This document shows, one piece after another, positions 11,806-23,966 of a DNA stretch of 64,000 bases. Position 1 is the first letter of the stretch, and every line of letters starts with the position of its first letter. The stretch is taken from contig NGZR01000002.1 of NCBI GenBank assembly GCA_002197995.1, positions 9,486,001 to 9,550,000 of the forward strand. Direction: 5' to 3'. The DNA is from Gaeumannomyces sp. JS-464. Lineage: Eukaryota > Ascomycota > Sordariomycetes > Magnaporthales > Magnaporthaceae. The notes under the pieces were generated by a model. That model was given only the letters and a program-made list of their open reading frames with translations. It was not told where the DNA came from and searched no databases. The translations under genes were made by a program, and so were the position numbers.

Positions 11806-14800
11806 ATGGATCTCGGCGTTCATGAAGATAAAGGCAGTCAGCAGAGCCAGGACACCGCGACCCCCAGCCTTCAGAGAAACACTTAAACAACATCGAATTC
11901 ACCCGTCGGCGTCGAATCGACGAAGCCCGTCGAGGGAGCCGAAAAGGAGGACAGCCTCTTGAGAGTGGCCGAGGCCACGGAATGGAATGGAAACGACAAG
12001 GAATGCATCGAAAGGAAGCAAGATGTCAAGGCCAAGGCATACGAACCGTCTCCCACGGACCGACTCTCGTCAGACAAGAATGATGAGGAGAGGACAAGAG
12101 ACACTGGGGGCGGACGACAAGCCAAGCAGGAATTCCAATCGGACATCGAAAACGAAAAAACCAACCATCACATTAGCTTCAAACCTGAACTTGGCGCAAC
12201 GCAGCCCCATCCCAAGGCATTGCGCAAGACTCGCCGCGTCGGGCTTGCGAAGCGGCAGCACAGGCGCGCTGCCAGAGTAACCAGGGACGGCCAGCAAGAC
12301 CTTGCGCTTGTCAAGAGCCTGGTGGACCATGTGCGTGTGCTGGAGGACCGCGTCGCCAAGCTCGAGAAGGAAAGCGCCGAGCCGGCTTGGACCGGCAAGT
12401 CGGCCGGATCCAAGCCGGCTGGGAAGAGAGAGGAATGGGGGTGGCGAACCAGTTGGAAGAACCTCCACCGGGACCGGCGGCGGCGGCGCGGTAAGGTCTT
12501 GACGTCGTTTCATGACTATCGCTACGAGGAGACTCTGGTTTTTGCCAGCGGGCCACCAGGACACGAGGGGCCGTTTCGCGGCGGAGAGGACTCCTTCGTC
12601 AACTTGAGCCCGCGGTATGTGCTGCGTGTCTTGTTCGAGTGGAAGGGAAAGTATGAAACCCATGAACGCCACGATGTCCTCAGCCAGCCAGACCCAGACC
12701 AGATCGACATCCTTGGCATGCGGGTCAACTCGGAGCCCGTCGCCAAGTTCCTCGAAAAGCAGGTGGGATGTAAGCTTGACTGTCTGTCGGTTACGCAGCT
12801 TGCCAAGCCCTTCCGCGTCCTCATCCGCAACGCCGCAGCCATTCGGGGTCAGCTCAATAGTCTCGAGTTGAGATATGGGTAAGTTCCGAGGAGCATATTC
12901 GTGCTTCCACCGAGCCTCATGTCCGCACCCGTGCTGAGAAGTCATTAACTAACGGGTTTTGCTTCCGCTGGCCCAAGCCCAGCAGCGGCGCCCCAGGTTG
13001 ACTCGTCTGTCATGGCTGCCAGCGACACCCAGGAACACGTGGACGAAACAGCAACCTCTCAGGGCCAGAGCACACAGGCAGCGGAGCCGGAAGCGGTGTG
13101 GAGCCTGCAATGGACCAAGCCGAGCCGCCGTATGAGTCCAGGACAGCCCTCGACCACTTCAGGGAGCTCGTGTCCTTCGTCGACAAGTATCTTGGCCGCA
13201 AGACTCGGCTGTTCTCTGATTCCCGGCTGGGAATCCCCACCAAGGTCGCCTTCGAGGACCTCTGGATGCTATTCGACTCTGGAGATATTGCACTGTCTCA
13301 GTCGTCGAGGGGGCGAATTCATCTATGCCGAAGCAACCATTCGGAGGATTACCACGTTTCGGTTCAGCGGCATGTGCCCCAGGCCTACCGTGTGATCAGC
13401 AGCATCGGGGGTCTTCCGCTCGCGCACGGCTTCTTCCCGTCCCCAGCACCGGCCGACAGCAGCGAACAGGCGAGACGCGACCTTGGATCAGCCAGGGCGA
13501 ACCCCTGGGAAAGCCAGGGAGGCCAGCTCCTCATCCGAGGGATACCAAGGCCTACCGAGAAACAACAATCGACTGTCAACGCGAGGCATCGGTTTGCACC
13601 ATTGCAGGTATACTGCCACTTCATCGACTACGACGGCGACCATCTCGGCGTGGTGCCCGAGATATTCGAAATCAAGCCCTTCGACGGCGAGGTGGACGTG
13701 ACGTCTCTCAGTGTCTTCCCGATTTCGTACCAGAAGCTCCTGGGATCCCGTGAAAGGTCGCTCGACTTTCTGCGCCGAGGGCTCCAGTTCCTCAACTGCA
13801 CGCGGGTTGCCCAATTCCACTACGACGGCCCAACCGTTGGGCAGACACGGGAGGAAATTGCCGACCCGGTGATGATCGACCCCGCGCTCGCGTTCAGAGA
13901 AGACCCCGGGCTGGTGCCGTGCTGCTTCGGCAAGGATGCGCCATTTTGGGGCGAGAACAGCGCCCAAAGACTTGGGGTGTTGGAAATCCCCGTTTCCGAG
14001 TGCCAACATGCGACTACGTCGTGCTGCCTTGCAGAGCAGTACGTTTGGCAAGAGAGAAATCGAACCGACATGAGCATGCTTCAGATCAGCAATTGGCTGG
14101 GGAAGCACGAGCTGGGCGGAGCCATGGGGGCCAGGACGCTCGAAGATCAGTTGGAGAAAAACTTGGCCGTGCTTGCTCCAGGCGTGGTGTCTGGTTATTC
14201 GTTGCGCAGTCGCAAATGGGGTAAGTTGACCTATCCTTCGTCTTGCTGTTCAGTACTTGTGTTTTATGGCAAGGCTAAAAAAAAACGAACTTGGTAACCG
14301 CAGTGCAGTTGGACATCCGCTACCTCATCGAGATTGGGTTTGCCGAGGGAGACAGCGGCTGGGGCAGCCTTGTGCTCCCAGACGCCCACCGCACAATGCT
14401 GCAGGCCATGGTGGAAACTCACACGGCCGGCTTGGGTCAGGGCTCGCCAGGCGCCAGCAGTGAAAGCAGGGATGACGTCGACCTGGTCCGGGGCAAGAGC
14501 AGCGGCTGCGTCATCTTGCTTCACGGAGTGCCCGGAGTCGGCAAGACGTCAACGGCCGAATGCGTGGCCGGGTACACTCGCCGGCCCCTTTTCCCCGTGA
14601 CGTGCGGCGACATCGGGTACGAGCCCGCTGTGGTCGAGGAGAACCTGGGAAAGCTCTTCCGGCTCGCGCACAGGTGGGGCTGCGTCATGCTCATCGACGA
14701 GGCCGACGTGTTTCTCGCCGAGCGCGACCGGTCCGACGTCAAGCGCAACGGGGTCGTGTCGGTCTTTCTGCGCGCGCTCGAGTACTACTCGGGCATCCTC

Positions 14801-15624
14801 TTCCTGACGACCAACCGCGTCGGCGCGTTCGACGAGGCGTTCCGGTCGCGGATCCATTTGTCCCTATACTACCCGAAACTCAGCCAGGAGCAGTCCTACG
14901 AGGTGTGGATGATAAACATAAGGCGCATCGACATGCTGAACTGGCAGCGAGAAAGCGTGGGACTTCGCCCGGTGGCCTACAAAAAGAGGAAGATACTCGA
15001 CTGGGCACGGCTCAACTACAGGGCCCTCTCCTGGAACGGACGGCAGATCCGGAACGCATTCCAGACGGCGTGGCGCTGGCCGAGTTTGAGGTGCGCCACA
15101 AGCCTCCGGGGACTAGGAAACCGGCCATCACCGTGGAGCATTTCGAAACTATCGGCGGTGGCACCGTCCAGTTCGACAAATACCTGTTCGAGACTCACCT
15201 GGGCGCCGACAGTTCCACGCTGGCCAAGCACAAGCAGATCCGGGCGGACGAGTTCAAGATGGAAGCCAATGTCATCATCCCGGACCGCGTGCTCCAGATG
15301 CCTCGTTGGGGCAAGCGCAAGTCCCAGTACAAACGCAGAGAGTCGCATTCGTTCGGCTCCAAGGCCGAGCTGCCGGAAAGCGAGTCCAGCGAGTCGTCGG
15401 AAAGCGAATCCAGCGAGCTGTCCTCGGGGGGAGACCATCACGGCTCCGAATGGGCCGAGAAGTCCGACGCCGGCAAGAAGGCAAGGAAGAAGGGTAAAAG
15501 TCCCAGCAACCAAAGAGAGCGATCGCAAACCAATTATTTCCTACCAATGCTCTTACCGTCGGCACAACGGTGGCCACACCGAGAGGAACGGACCGAGGAA
15601 AGATGGCCTCGAGGGTCGAGCTGA
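11806..15624 (+). CDS. AAA+ ATPase (fungal DUF7025-AAA type), disrupted reading frame
   Basis: The product is a large AAA+ ATPase of the fungal family with an N-terminal DUF7025-like region; its cellular role is unknown. Three exons fit: 11806-12878, about 12978-14220 and 14304-15624. Intron 2 has GTAAGT and CAG borders; intron 1 has GTAAGT and a less certain acceptor. Exon 1 holds a coiled-coil stretch ('LVDHVRVLEDRVAKLEKE'). Exon 3 has Walker A 'GVPGVGKTST', Walker B 'VMLIDEADVF', the 'LTTNR' sensor and 'WNGRQIRNAFQTA', then an acidic Ser/Glu tail. Three breaks exist: an in-frame TAA at 11884 (codon 27), a shift at about 13090-13110 and a shift at 15070. Adding one base at each shift gives 1,213 codons. 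The stop fits CAA to TAA beside the RIP island, so the gene may be dead. Start choice is uncertain. Confidence 0.7.
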
Positions 15625-16833
15625 AATGGTGATGATAGGAAGTCGGGGTAAGAGGAAAGGGGAGGCCACGGGAGGGAGAAAGGAAGCAGAGTTCAGAGGA
15701 AGGGGAGAGAAAAGACCAGGCGAAGCACAGTCAGCATCGAACCAGGAAACGGCCAATCGGGCGGGCGGGAGGCGGCGGCTGGGCAGAGGCGGACGGTTCA
15801 TGGAATGGACTGGCAGACAGGCAGGACTGGATAGAGAAGGCGGTCAGGGCGCGGGCCAAGACGAGGCATCGGTCCGTCTCTGCTGTCGACGTGCATGGGC
15901 TACCAGCAGCCAAGGAGGCGGTGGGCTGCTCCTCGCTTCCAACAGATTGGCCGAGTGGGTTCAAGCGCGCGTCACAACGCGTGAAGCTGACGGCGCAGCG
16001 GCAAGATAAGAGACGCGAGCTGGGAGGGAGAACGAGGCACGACGGCGGAGCTGGAAGAGATACGACGCCCGGCCGAGGCGTGCAGCATGTCAAACAAAGG
16101 GGTACTAGTATGCTACGTAAAACAACATACACACGGACAGATTTGGCTGCTCATGTGAAGCCGAGCGTTGTTGCGCCCAGAGCAACTGCTGCCAGAATGC
16201 AACGAGAACATGATGCAGAGGCACAGAGGCAGGAACCGCCCTCGAAAGGACACATAGAAAAGACGCTCAAATGGGCAGCGGCCCACAGCGGATAGCAGAG
16301 GTGAGCGACGGGGACGCCCCAGGCAATTGCGGGAGAAACGATTGGGCTGGCGGGCCAGGCAGGTACGTCATTGCTGGGCGCGCGACGTGGTTGAGGGCCG
16401 GCTCGGCACCAGCGTCGCCAAATTAGCCGCGGCCTCCAGGACTCCGCTGCGTTTCGAGCGGCGTTTGCAGTGGGCTCCAGAAATATAGGGCATCCGTTTA
16501 TGGGGCGCCGGGCGGGCCTCTTGCGAGCTGCTGCTCCGCAACAATACGTAACCGGCGGAAAAGGGTACGAGAGGGCGAGCAAGAAGTTGTCCGCTGGGTG
16601 CGTTCTTCTCGACAGATCGTAGGTCAAAAGTGCATGCTTATCTTTTCCAATGGAAAATGAAATGGAGGGCTGGGACGGGCAGATAACGAATTGGGGGATT
16701 TGGGTTTAAGGGGAAAAGCTACCTGGGTGCCGGCCAATGCCCAATTGGGTCAGCAACCAGCAGCGCAGAAGGTTGGCGGGGGAAACGAAAAGGAGCATTG
16801 ATTCTGCCGCTGCCCACTATCTCAGAAAACAAA
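15625..16833. other. Intergenic, no gene recognised
   Basis: This stretch follows the AAA gene. Its first 300 bases are purine-rich on the plus strand and keep long open frames without protein-like composition. I see no splice-supported coding signal, RNA gene or repeat here. Confidence 0.5.
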
Positions 16834-16838
16834 CCGCC

Positions 16839-17081
16839 CACGGTCCCCAAAATAATATCGGGGCCACCACCAAAAAAAGGGGCTTCAATCTGCCCTCTCT
16901 AAAATATCCGGTATCTGATCAACCTAATTGTTAATTGAGGCTTGAAAGACCCTTTCCTAGCCTTCGATTGCAGTGATTTTGTTTTGTGTTTGGGCTCGTT
17001 GGGTTGGTTGGGTAGGCTGAATTGACTTTGGTAGGGAAAATTTTTTTTGGAGGTGGTCCCGATATTATTTTGGGGACCGTG
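16839..17081. mobile_element. MITE-like element, 243 bp, ~40-bp terminal inverted repeats
   Basis: The two ends are inverted repeats of about 40 bp that start 'CACGGTCCCCAAAATAATAT' and differ at about two positions (G/A and A/T) before diverging in an A-run. Both sides are flanked by the same five bases, CCGCC, at 16834-16838 and 17082-17086, consistent with a target-site duplication. The interior of about 165 bp has no coding frame. Size, ends and lack of coding fit a miniature inverted-repeat transposable element. The superfamily is not clear: a 5-bp GC-rich duplication is unlike the TA of Tc1/mariner, and a five-base match could be chance. Confidence 0.7.
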
Positions 17082-17086
17082 CCGCC

Positions 17087-19301
17087 TAGCCAGAGACAGA
17101 CGGATGGATGGACAGGTGGATCCCACAGCAGGCGATAGGTGCAGTACATACATACATACGTCATGTCGCAATGGCAGGCCTCCCTCGCGCAGGCCCCCCC
17201 ATCCGCAGAGCGTCCGCTTGGCTCGCGTCCAATCGCGCGATTTAATTCCGCTTCTGGCAAGCCTATCCCCTGGGCAGGCAGACCCTTTTCAGCCCTCCTC
17301 CTCCTTCCCTCTCGCCGTGGCTCCCGCCCCTCCTGCTGCCGGCGCACCCGACTGTGATCGCCATTGGGGAGGGCCCTACCAGGCGGTTCGGCATGCGCAT
17401 CGAAGGTGAGTGAGCACGTGTGGCCGCCAGAAAAAGAACAATCGGGGTCGGGTGTCGCAACAAAGAAGGATGAAGGTGAAACACAGATTGGAATTAATTT
17501 TGCACTACCAAAAAGGGCAGTATCCATCGCAGGTAACAAACTCGCGTGGGCGTGAGGGATGCGGGTGGGGAGGATGCGACCATCGAAGATTCTTGGTGGT
17601 CGATGCTGCCTTGGAGCGGGCGTCAGTTGGCTTTGATGGAGACAAAGAAACGAAAAAATAAAAATTGATCTTTGCGTTGGGCCATTGAGAGGCTGCGGTT
17701 TGTGGCAGTTTTTTGAGCGTGCCCCACACAAAGGCCCCGCACCGTACGTCATTCCTTGAAGGGTTGAACTTTTGACGACAGGGCCCAGCTGCTGTGTTGC
17801 TTCCCGGCCATTTTTTCTTCTCTTGTTTGACCAAGCAACTCTTGGGTCGCCCATGTTCGCCATCAACCACCCTCCTCAAGACTCTGAGCGGACGGGTAGA
17901 GCCGCGGGTGCGGAGGACTACACGCAGCGCACCAGATGGCATCATGAAAGGGGAGGAGGGCGGCGCAGGGAAGCAGGCGTGATAGGCTCCTCTCAGAATC
18001 GGCATCAAGCGACGAGGCGACAGCAACCCAATCCATGCATGTATATCGTACTGTACAGATATCCACTCCCAATCTCTGGCTTGTATGACGGCCCCGTACA
18101 CCTTCCTCTCAGAGCAGGCTCACCCGGCCGCCTGGCACACAGTGGCAGGTACTTTGCGGCCGTGGGTGCCGAGCAGCCGGCGCGTGTCGTGTACGTGTCT
18201 CTGCGTTTTGCGTCCACTGTACTGTCTCTGCGTTCCGTCAGGGTCCTCGTTGTTCAGGCTTTGGTCTGCGCCGCCCACCGCCAGACGTCGCCTTTGCCAA
18301 AAACTGGTCAAAAACTGAATAGAGACATAGACACAAACGCAAACACAGTCAAATGCAGACAGATCGGTACAGGAACGAGCGGGGCACACGACCAGACAGA
18401 CACTTAATGGCCGAGGCAGCCGTCATTCTGCCTCCTCAGCGGCCTCGCACTGTCTGTCGCCCCGAGTCGTGGCCCCAGCACGGCGACCCACCCAGATGTG
18501 TCCTCTATGTATGTACGTCTCCTCAGCCTCCACCCCGCGCGTGCTGGAGAAAGGTGAGCACCCGTCCCTTTCCCCGCTCCAGGCCCACCCGCCCTGCAGT
18601 TCTTCGGCAGCGCTGCGGCGCAAGCAATTAACGACCAGCGCTGGGCACCAGGGTCACCACCCAATAGCGGCAGCCCTACCCACGCTACACTACATACTAC
18701 GTACACTACTGGCCGTTGTCGACAGGAGAGAGAGAGAGACACGGACGCGGCGAGTCAAAAGGCGGGCTGGGCAAACCTGCTTTGCTGCCTCGTCCGCGAC
18801 GGGTACGCAGAGCCACCCCTGTCGGCTCGACCCTGCGCCGTCAGCGTGCTCGAGTGCCATCCCGGCTTGCCCCCTCGAACACGCCAGTATAATAACACCC
18901 TTGGCCCGTCGTCTGCTCGCCTGCTGCGTTGCCTCTTCCCTCGTTGCCACCCATCCCACCATCCCAGGAGATACCATCCCTCCTTTCCCCTCCTTGGAAC
19001 CCATCCATATACCGCAGGCCGCTCGGCTGCATCCCCCCACACCATCTTCGTCCCCGGGGAGGCCAGTTCCCGAGTAATCCCCGAACTCACTTCATATGCT
19101 ATTCAGAAACCAGCGTCTGGCCGACCACCCCTCCCCGTTGTCTCAACGGAGCGCCTCGCTGTCAGGCTCCGAGTACGGCGGCAGCACGACGTGGATCAAG
19201 AGCGGCAGCAGCAGTAGTCGGCTGACGACGTGAAATACGGCACACGCCCAGCTCAGCTCAGCTAGCTGCTCCATTCTTTGGAGTAATAAATAACAGCAAC
19301 C
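17087..19301. other. Intergenic / upstream region of the permease gene
   Basis: No gene recognised. Long open frames on both strands lack conserved motifs. The last few hundred bases before 19302 are pyrimidine-rich with short CAGCT repeats at about 19249-19266, and are probably promoter and 5' leader of the permease. Confidence 0.45.
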
Positions 19302-21014
19302 ATGGCGGCCCAGCACGACATCAACAATGCCTCCTCGGACGGCCACGGCATCGACGAGAAGCGCGTCGGCTCGCGCACGCCGTCGCTCTCGAGCGGCTCG
19401 GCCCGGCCGTCGGGCAGCTCGCCCAACGACCAGCCGCTGGTCGGCAATGTCGACCAGCTGCAGCGCCACCTGACCAACCGCCACCTGCAGCTCATCGCCA
19501 TCGGCGGCTCCATCGGCACCGCCCTCTTCGTGTCCATCGGCACGGGCCTGCAGCGCGGCGGCCCGGCCTCGCTCTTCCTCGCCTACATGATCTACTCGGC
19601 CATGCTGGGCATGGTCAACAACGGCATGGCCGAGATGTGCGTCTACATGCCCGTCACCGGCTCTTTCATCCGCATGGCCGGCAAGTGGGTCGACGACGCC
19701 TTTGGCTTCATGGCCGGCTGGAACTTCTTCCTGTACGAGGCCTTCCTGATCCCCTTCGAGATCTCGGCCCTCAACCTGGTGCTGCAGTTCTGGCGCAACG
19801 ACATCCCCGCCCTCGCCGTCTGCCTCGTCTGCATCCTCTTCTACGGCCTGCTCAACGTCGTCGCCGTCCGCTACTTTGGCGAGGCCGAGTTCTGGCTGGC
19901 CTCGGGCAAGCTGCTGCTCATCAGCATCGTCTTCTCCTTCACCTTCGTCACCATGGTCGGCGGCAACCCCCAGGGCGACGCCTACGGCTTCCGCAACTGG
20001 ATGGTCACCCCGGCCTTTGCCGAGTACATTGGCTCGGGCGACCTCGGCCGCTTCCAGGGCTTCCTGGCCGCCGTCTACTCGGCCGGCTTCACCGTCGTCG
20101 GCCCCGAGTACATCGCCATGATCGCCGGCGAGGCCATGCGCCCGCGCGTCTACCTCAAGCAGGCCTTCAAGACGGTCTACTGGCGCTTCGGCTTCTTCTT
20201 CATCGGCGGCGCCCTGGCCGTCGGCATCGTCCTGCGCCACGACAACGCAAAGCTGGCCAACGCCGGCCGCGGCACCGCCAACGGCTCGCCCTACGTCATC
20301 GCCATGGAGGAGCTCGGCGTGCGCGTGCTGCCCCACATCGTCAACGCCCTGCTGTGCACCTCCATCTTCAGCGCCGGCAACGCCTACACCTACTGCGCCA
20401 TGCGCTCGCTCTACGGCCTCGCCCTCGACGGCCAGGCCCCCGCCATCTTCAAGCGCTGCATGAGCAACGGCATCCCCATCTACGCCTTCGCCTTCGTCAT
20501 GCTGTTCCCCCTGCTCTCGCTGCTGCAGGTCTCCAATAACACGGCCGAGGTCGTCACCTGGCTGCAGTCGCTGACCCAGGCCGCCCAGATCCTCAACTAC
20601 GTCATCATCTCGGTCACGTACGTCTTCTTCTACCGCGCCTGCAAGGCCCAGGGCCTCGACCGCAAGTCACTCCCCTACTACGGCTACTTCCAGCCCTACT
20701 GCGCCTACATCGGCATCGTCTGGATGACGTGCATCGTCCTCACCTTTGGCTACACCACCTTCCTGCCCGGCCGCTGGGCCGTCCTGACCTTCTTCTCGTA
20801 CTATACCATGATCTTTGTCGCCATCGTCACATTCACCTTCTGGAAGCTGTTCAAGCGCACCAGCTTCGTCAAGCCCGAGCTCGCCGACCTAGTATGGGAC
20901 AAGCCCACCATCGACGCCTACGAGGCCCAGTTCACCGAGCCGCCCACCCGCTTCCGCGACGACATCCACCGCCTGCTTGGCTGGAACAAGAAGAAGGAGG
21001 AGGCATCTGCCTAG
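19302..21014 (+). CDS. Amino-acid permease of the fungal YAT/AAP family
   Basis: This is a plasma-membrane amino acid:proton symporter of the APC superfamily, yeast amino-acid transporter type. The single uninterrupted frame gives 570 residues, the usual length. A hydrophilic Ser/Pro-rich N-terminus of about 55 residues precedes 'LTNRHLQLIAIGGSIGTALF', the hallmark of the first transmembrane segment. About twelve hydrophobic segments follow, with 'MYMPVTGSF'-like and 'GFMAGWNFFLYEA' motifs after segment 3 and 'VGPEYIAMIAGEA' in the middle. The ATG sits in a good context (ACCATGG). There is no intron and no frame break, so it is one of the few clean long genes here. Substrate is not decided by the sequence; the 'LIPFEI' segment recalls broad-range or acidic amino-acid permeases. 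Confidence 0.9.
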   Translation: MAAQHDINNASSDGHGIDEKRVGSRTPSLSSGSARPSGSSPNDQPLVGNVDQLQRHLTNRHLQLIAIGGSIGTALFVSIGTGLQRGGPASLFLAYMIYSAMLGMVNNGMAEMCVYMPVTGSFIRMAGKWVDDAFGFMAGWNFFLYEAFLIPFEISALNLVLQFWRNDIPALAVCLVCILFYGLLNVVAVRYFGEAEFWLASGKLLLISIVFSFTFVTMVGGNPQGDAYGFRNWMVTPAFAEYIGSGDLGRFQGFLAAVYSAGFTVVGPEYIAMIAGEAMRPRVYLKQAFKTVYWRFGFFFIGGALAVGIVLRHDNAKLANAGRGTANGSPYVIAMEELGVRVLPHIVNALLCTSIFSAGNAYTYCAMRSLYGLALDGQAPAIFKRCMSNGIPIYAFAFVMLFPLLSLLQVSNNTAEVVTWLQSLTQAAQILNYVIISVTYVFFYRACKAQGLDRKSLPYYGYFQPYCAYIGIVWMTCIVLTFGYTTFLPGRWAVLTFFSYYTMIFVAIVTFTFWKLFKRTSFVKPELADLVWDKPTIDAYEAQFTEPPTRFRDDIHRLLGWNKKKEEASA

Positions 21015-23210
21015 GCGCACTCTTTCAGGGTTTTGCTGCTGCGGAACATCCGGCTCGTCATGACCGCCGACACGTTTTCTGCGCTGGGGGTGACAACAAA
21101 AGCGAAGGCACAACTGGGAGCCTATCCCACATCTGTTGGTTTTTCTTTATTCCTCTATTTTTCTTATTTCGTTTAGTATTTTCTTTGCATGATCTTTCGG
21201 CCCATGGAGGCCATGAGGAGCCTGATACCCAGTTGTAGCCCAGCGCCGGATTTTTGATGCCTGACGGAGGATGTCATGGAGAAAAGGCCGGTTTGGCCTT
21301 GGAGTTTTGGGACGACGGCGTTACAAGTCGCATTTGTATGTTATCCATTGCATTCGAATCATGACTTCTTTTCTTTTGGTTACTTGATTTGCTTGGTTGT
21401 GCTCCTCGACAGGACAGGTGTCGGTTGATCGCCCGCGGGTTTTTTTTCTCCCCCCCCCGCCTCGCCCCCTTCTTCGACGCTAACGCAAGTCGGACGCCGG
21501 TGTGTTGCAATTTGCGGAGAGATCGACAAGAGGGTGTGCAAAGTGTGGCCGTCGGTCGCCATAAGCGCCCGTTGCCAGTGCAGATCACGCCGAGCGCTTC
21601 GTCTGTTGGCTCGGGACCGCCCGCATAGCCTTCTAGCTGCTTGGTTACCTGTGTCGTGAGAAGTGAGGGATGCACAGACACAACATCCCGAGTCCCTTTT
21701 TTTCTTGCTCGGTTTCGTTGGGGCGACCTTGATTGCTCCGTAACCCGCTTGCGCCAGCCTACCAACCCCCATCAAGGAAGACTTTGGGACGCGCCAAGGC
21801 GTGGGGGGTTGGGAAGAGGGGCAGCTCGGCGGGCCAGCCATCGCATCACACAAACAAGCAAGAGACCGAGCGTGGGACCGTCGACACGTCACGGTACAAC
21901 CCTCCCAAGTCCCTCAACGTATGTAATTGCCAGCCGGGCGTCACCAGCAACAACAAGAAAATAATGGGAACCTCCAATGCCCAGAGGGTCCTTCCTCCGA
22001 TCCAACCGACCGAGGCGGGCTCGGCGCGGAGCCACCAGCTGCCGCCGAACCCACCCGAAAGACCCGCAGGGCACGCCGAGGTCTCGAGCACCCCCACCAC
22101 CTGCTAGCCTCACCTACCGGCGCGGGGTGACGCCGTCCCTTTCTTGCGACTCCGGCCCGAGGAGGGGGCCGAGCTACGATGGAGCGAGCGCTTACAGACC
22201 CGGACGACCCGCGAGTGGCTCGGCCGTGCTCGACTCTGGGCTGCGGAAAAGTCGAGCCAAGTGTTTCCGGGTCGGCTTGACGCAGCCCGAATGCTGGGCG
22301 TCGCGGAGCTGGTTGGGGGTTGAGTGATCCCCGACGGACAGCGGGCTCAAAAATGCAGGTGCAGTCGTTGTCAACTCTCGGACGGTGGCTCTCCTGGGGA
22401 TCTGGGCTCGGGCAGCGGTCAGGACAGCGACAGAAGAGCAGGGCGATGGGTAAGACAAGTCCAGCGGGTCAGGGTCCATGCCAAGCAGGCTCGATGGACG
22501 CGTTTCAACACGGCTTGACATCTGCGGCGGGCGGCGTGGGTCGTCGTCGAGTTCCATCCTACCATCCTGTCCACTCGGCCTCGTCCTGTCTCCTAGCCCG
22601 TCTCGTCTTCAGTTGGGGCGATGGCAAAGTGCCGCCAGGACCCAGCAGTGGTGGAGCAGACAGCTGCCCGTCTTCGCTGAAGACAGGGCGGCCGCGTATA
22701 CAATGCCTCACGAGCCAGATGCCCCGCCGTCAGTGGTAAAGGGCAATGGGTAGTTAGGGATCGAGGAAGCGATTCGACGGAGGTGTACAGGACTCAGAAG
22801 TCGGATAGGTGACGCAGGCTCCCTTTGCGGCCGCCACCCAAGTTGAGCAAGCTGCTGGGTCAAGGGTTCTGGCACTACCAGCTCGGTACTCGCTAGGATC
22901 TGATTGATCGCCGCCGGCCATGTCATAAGTTAATTATGGTCATCCTGTAGGCCACTGGTGAGTTAGTGAGCCGAATACCACGCTGGACTGGCCGTGTCGC
23001 CAGCAAGCCGCCTCCGATCTGCGTCATCTTTTGGTCATGCCCTGAGGCGCCTGCCTGCCGGGCGATACAGGAAGGAAGCCGATGTACTCGCGTCCTCGGA
23101 AGCCTACAATAACATCCCAAGTCTGAGCAACACTGCGGCATGTGCGCGCTACTCACCGATATAACCTTCGGCTGCCAATGAAACGGCGAAGTAGGGGGAA
23201 GGGGGAAGCA

Positions 23211-23241
<31 letters not shown>

Positions 23242-23966
23242 GGAAGAGGAAGCTGAAGGGGGATTTAGCTGGTGGGGATTAGCTAAAGAGGGGGAAGTTG
23301 AAGATGGGAGTGCAAGAGGGGAGTCAAATGGGTATGTTAGAGCGATTATTTCCCCTCAACTTACCCGTTGAAAGCGACGTTGGATGGAAAAAATGACGCC
23401 AGAGGATGGAGCGGATCGGCGCGGGCTTTGGGATGACGCATATGCTACGGCGCTGGCGAGGAAATCGATGGGCGCCAAAAGAACGGACTATCAATGATCA
23501 ACAGTCAGTCGACTACCTAGCAGAAAGAGCAAGGCGAGCGGGTTTCGCTAGGGGTTTACTGCCATGGCCGAGGGCCGCTGCTCGTGGCGGAGGGATGTCC
23601 TGGATGAGAGGAAGGCGTCGACAAACGACATCGATGGGTGTGGTTCGTGGTCTCTAGGCGGCCGAGACCAAGATAAAACAGGCTTTCAGATGTGATACCG
23701 ACAACAAGGATCAAGATGACATGTGAGCTTGCCAAGGTGCATGACGCATATTGGATGCCACTTGAGAACAAGTTGGCTTCTAGGGACTGGGCGAGACAGA
23801 AACCAAGGAGACAGCAAACAGAATGCGTGGATGAGTATGGAAAATAAAGAACTCCGACGCTCATGGCTACAAATCTGGTGTATCGAGAAGACGGGTGCCA
23901 GCACGTAATAAAAAGGTATATATCCTGAACATCGCATAAGCATTGAAACAGCCCGCCGCCATGTGT
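21015..23966. other. Intergenic region with a 29-base G run
   Basis: The permease 3' region comes first, then about 2.5 kb without a recognised gene. At 22240-22310 a plus-strand frame reads 'RKSRAKCFRVG' and 'QPECW', reminiscent of half a Zn2Cys6 cluster, but no complete domain or gene can be built. A homopolymer of about 29 G occupies 23211-23239. Confidence 0.4.
23211..23239. repeat. Poly-G homopolymer (~29 bases)
   Basis: An uninterrupted run of G in purine-rich surroundings (GGGGGAAGGGGGAAGCA upstream). Run length may be inaccurate given the apparent homopolymer errors elsewhere. Confidence 0.9.

Noticed and set aside
12070..12945. 291-codon open frame on the minus strand
   Set aside because: Overlaps exon 1 of the AAA gene and its intron in antisense; no domain signal.
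16931..17866. 311-codon open frame on the minus strand
   Set aside because: Overlaps half of the MITE-like element and shows no protein-like pattern.
19143..20336. 397-codon open frame on the minus strand
   Set aside because: Antisense shadow of the GC-rich permease; Ala/Asp/Gly-rich composition reflects codon bias on the other strand.
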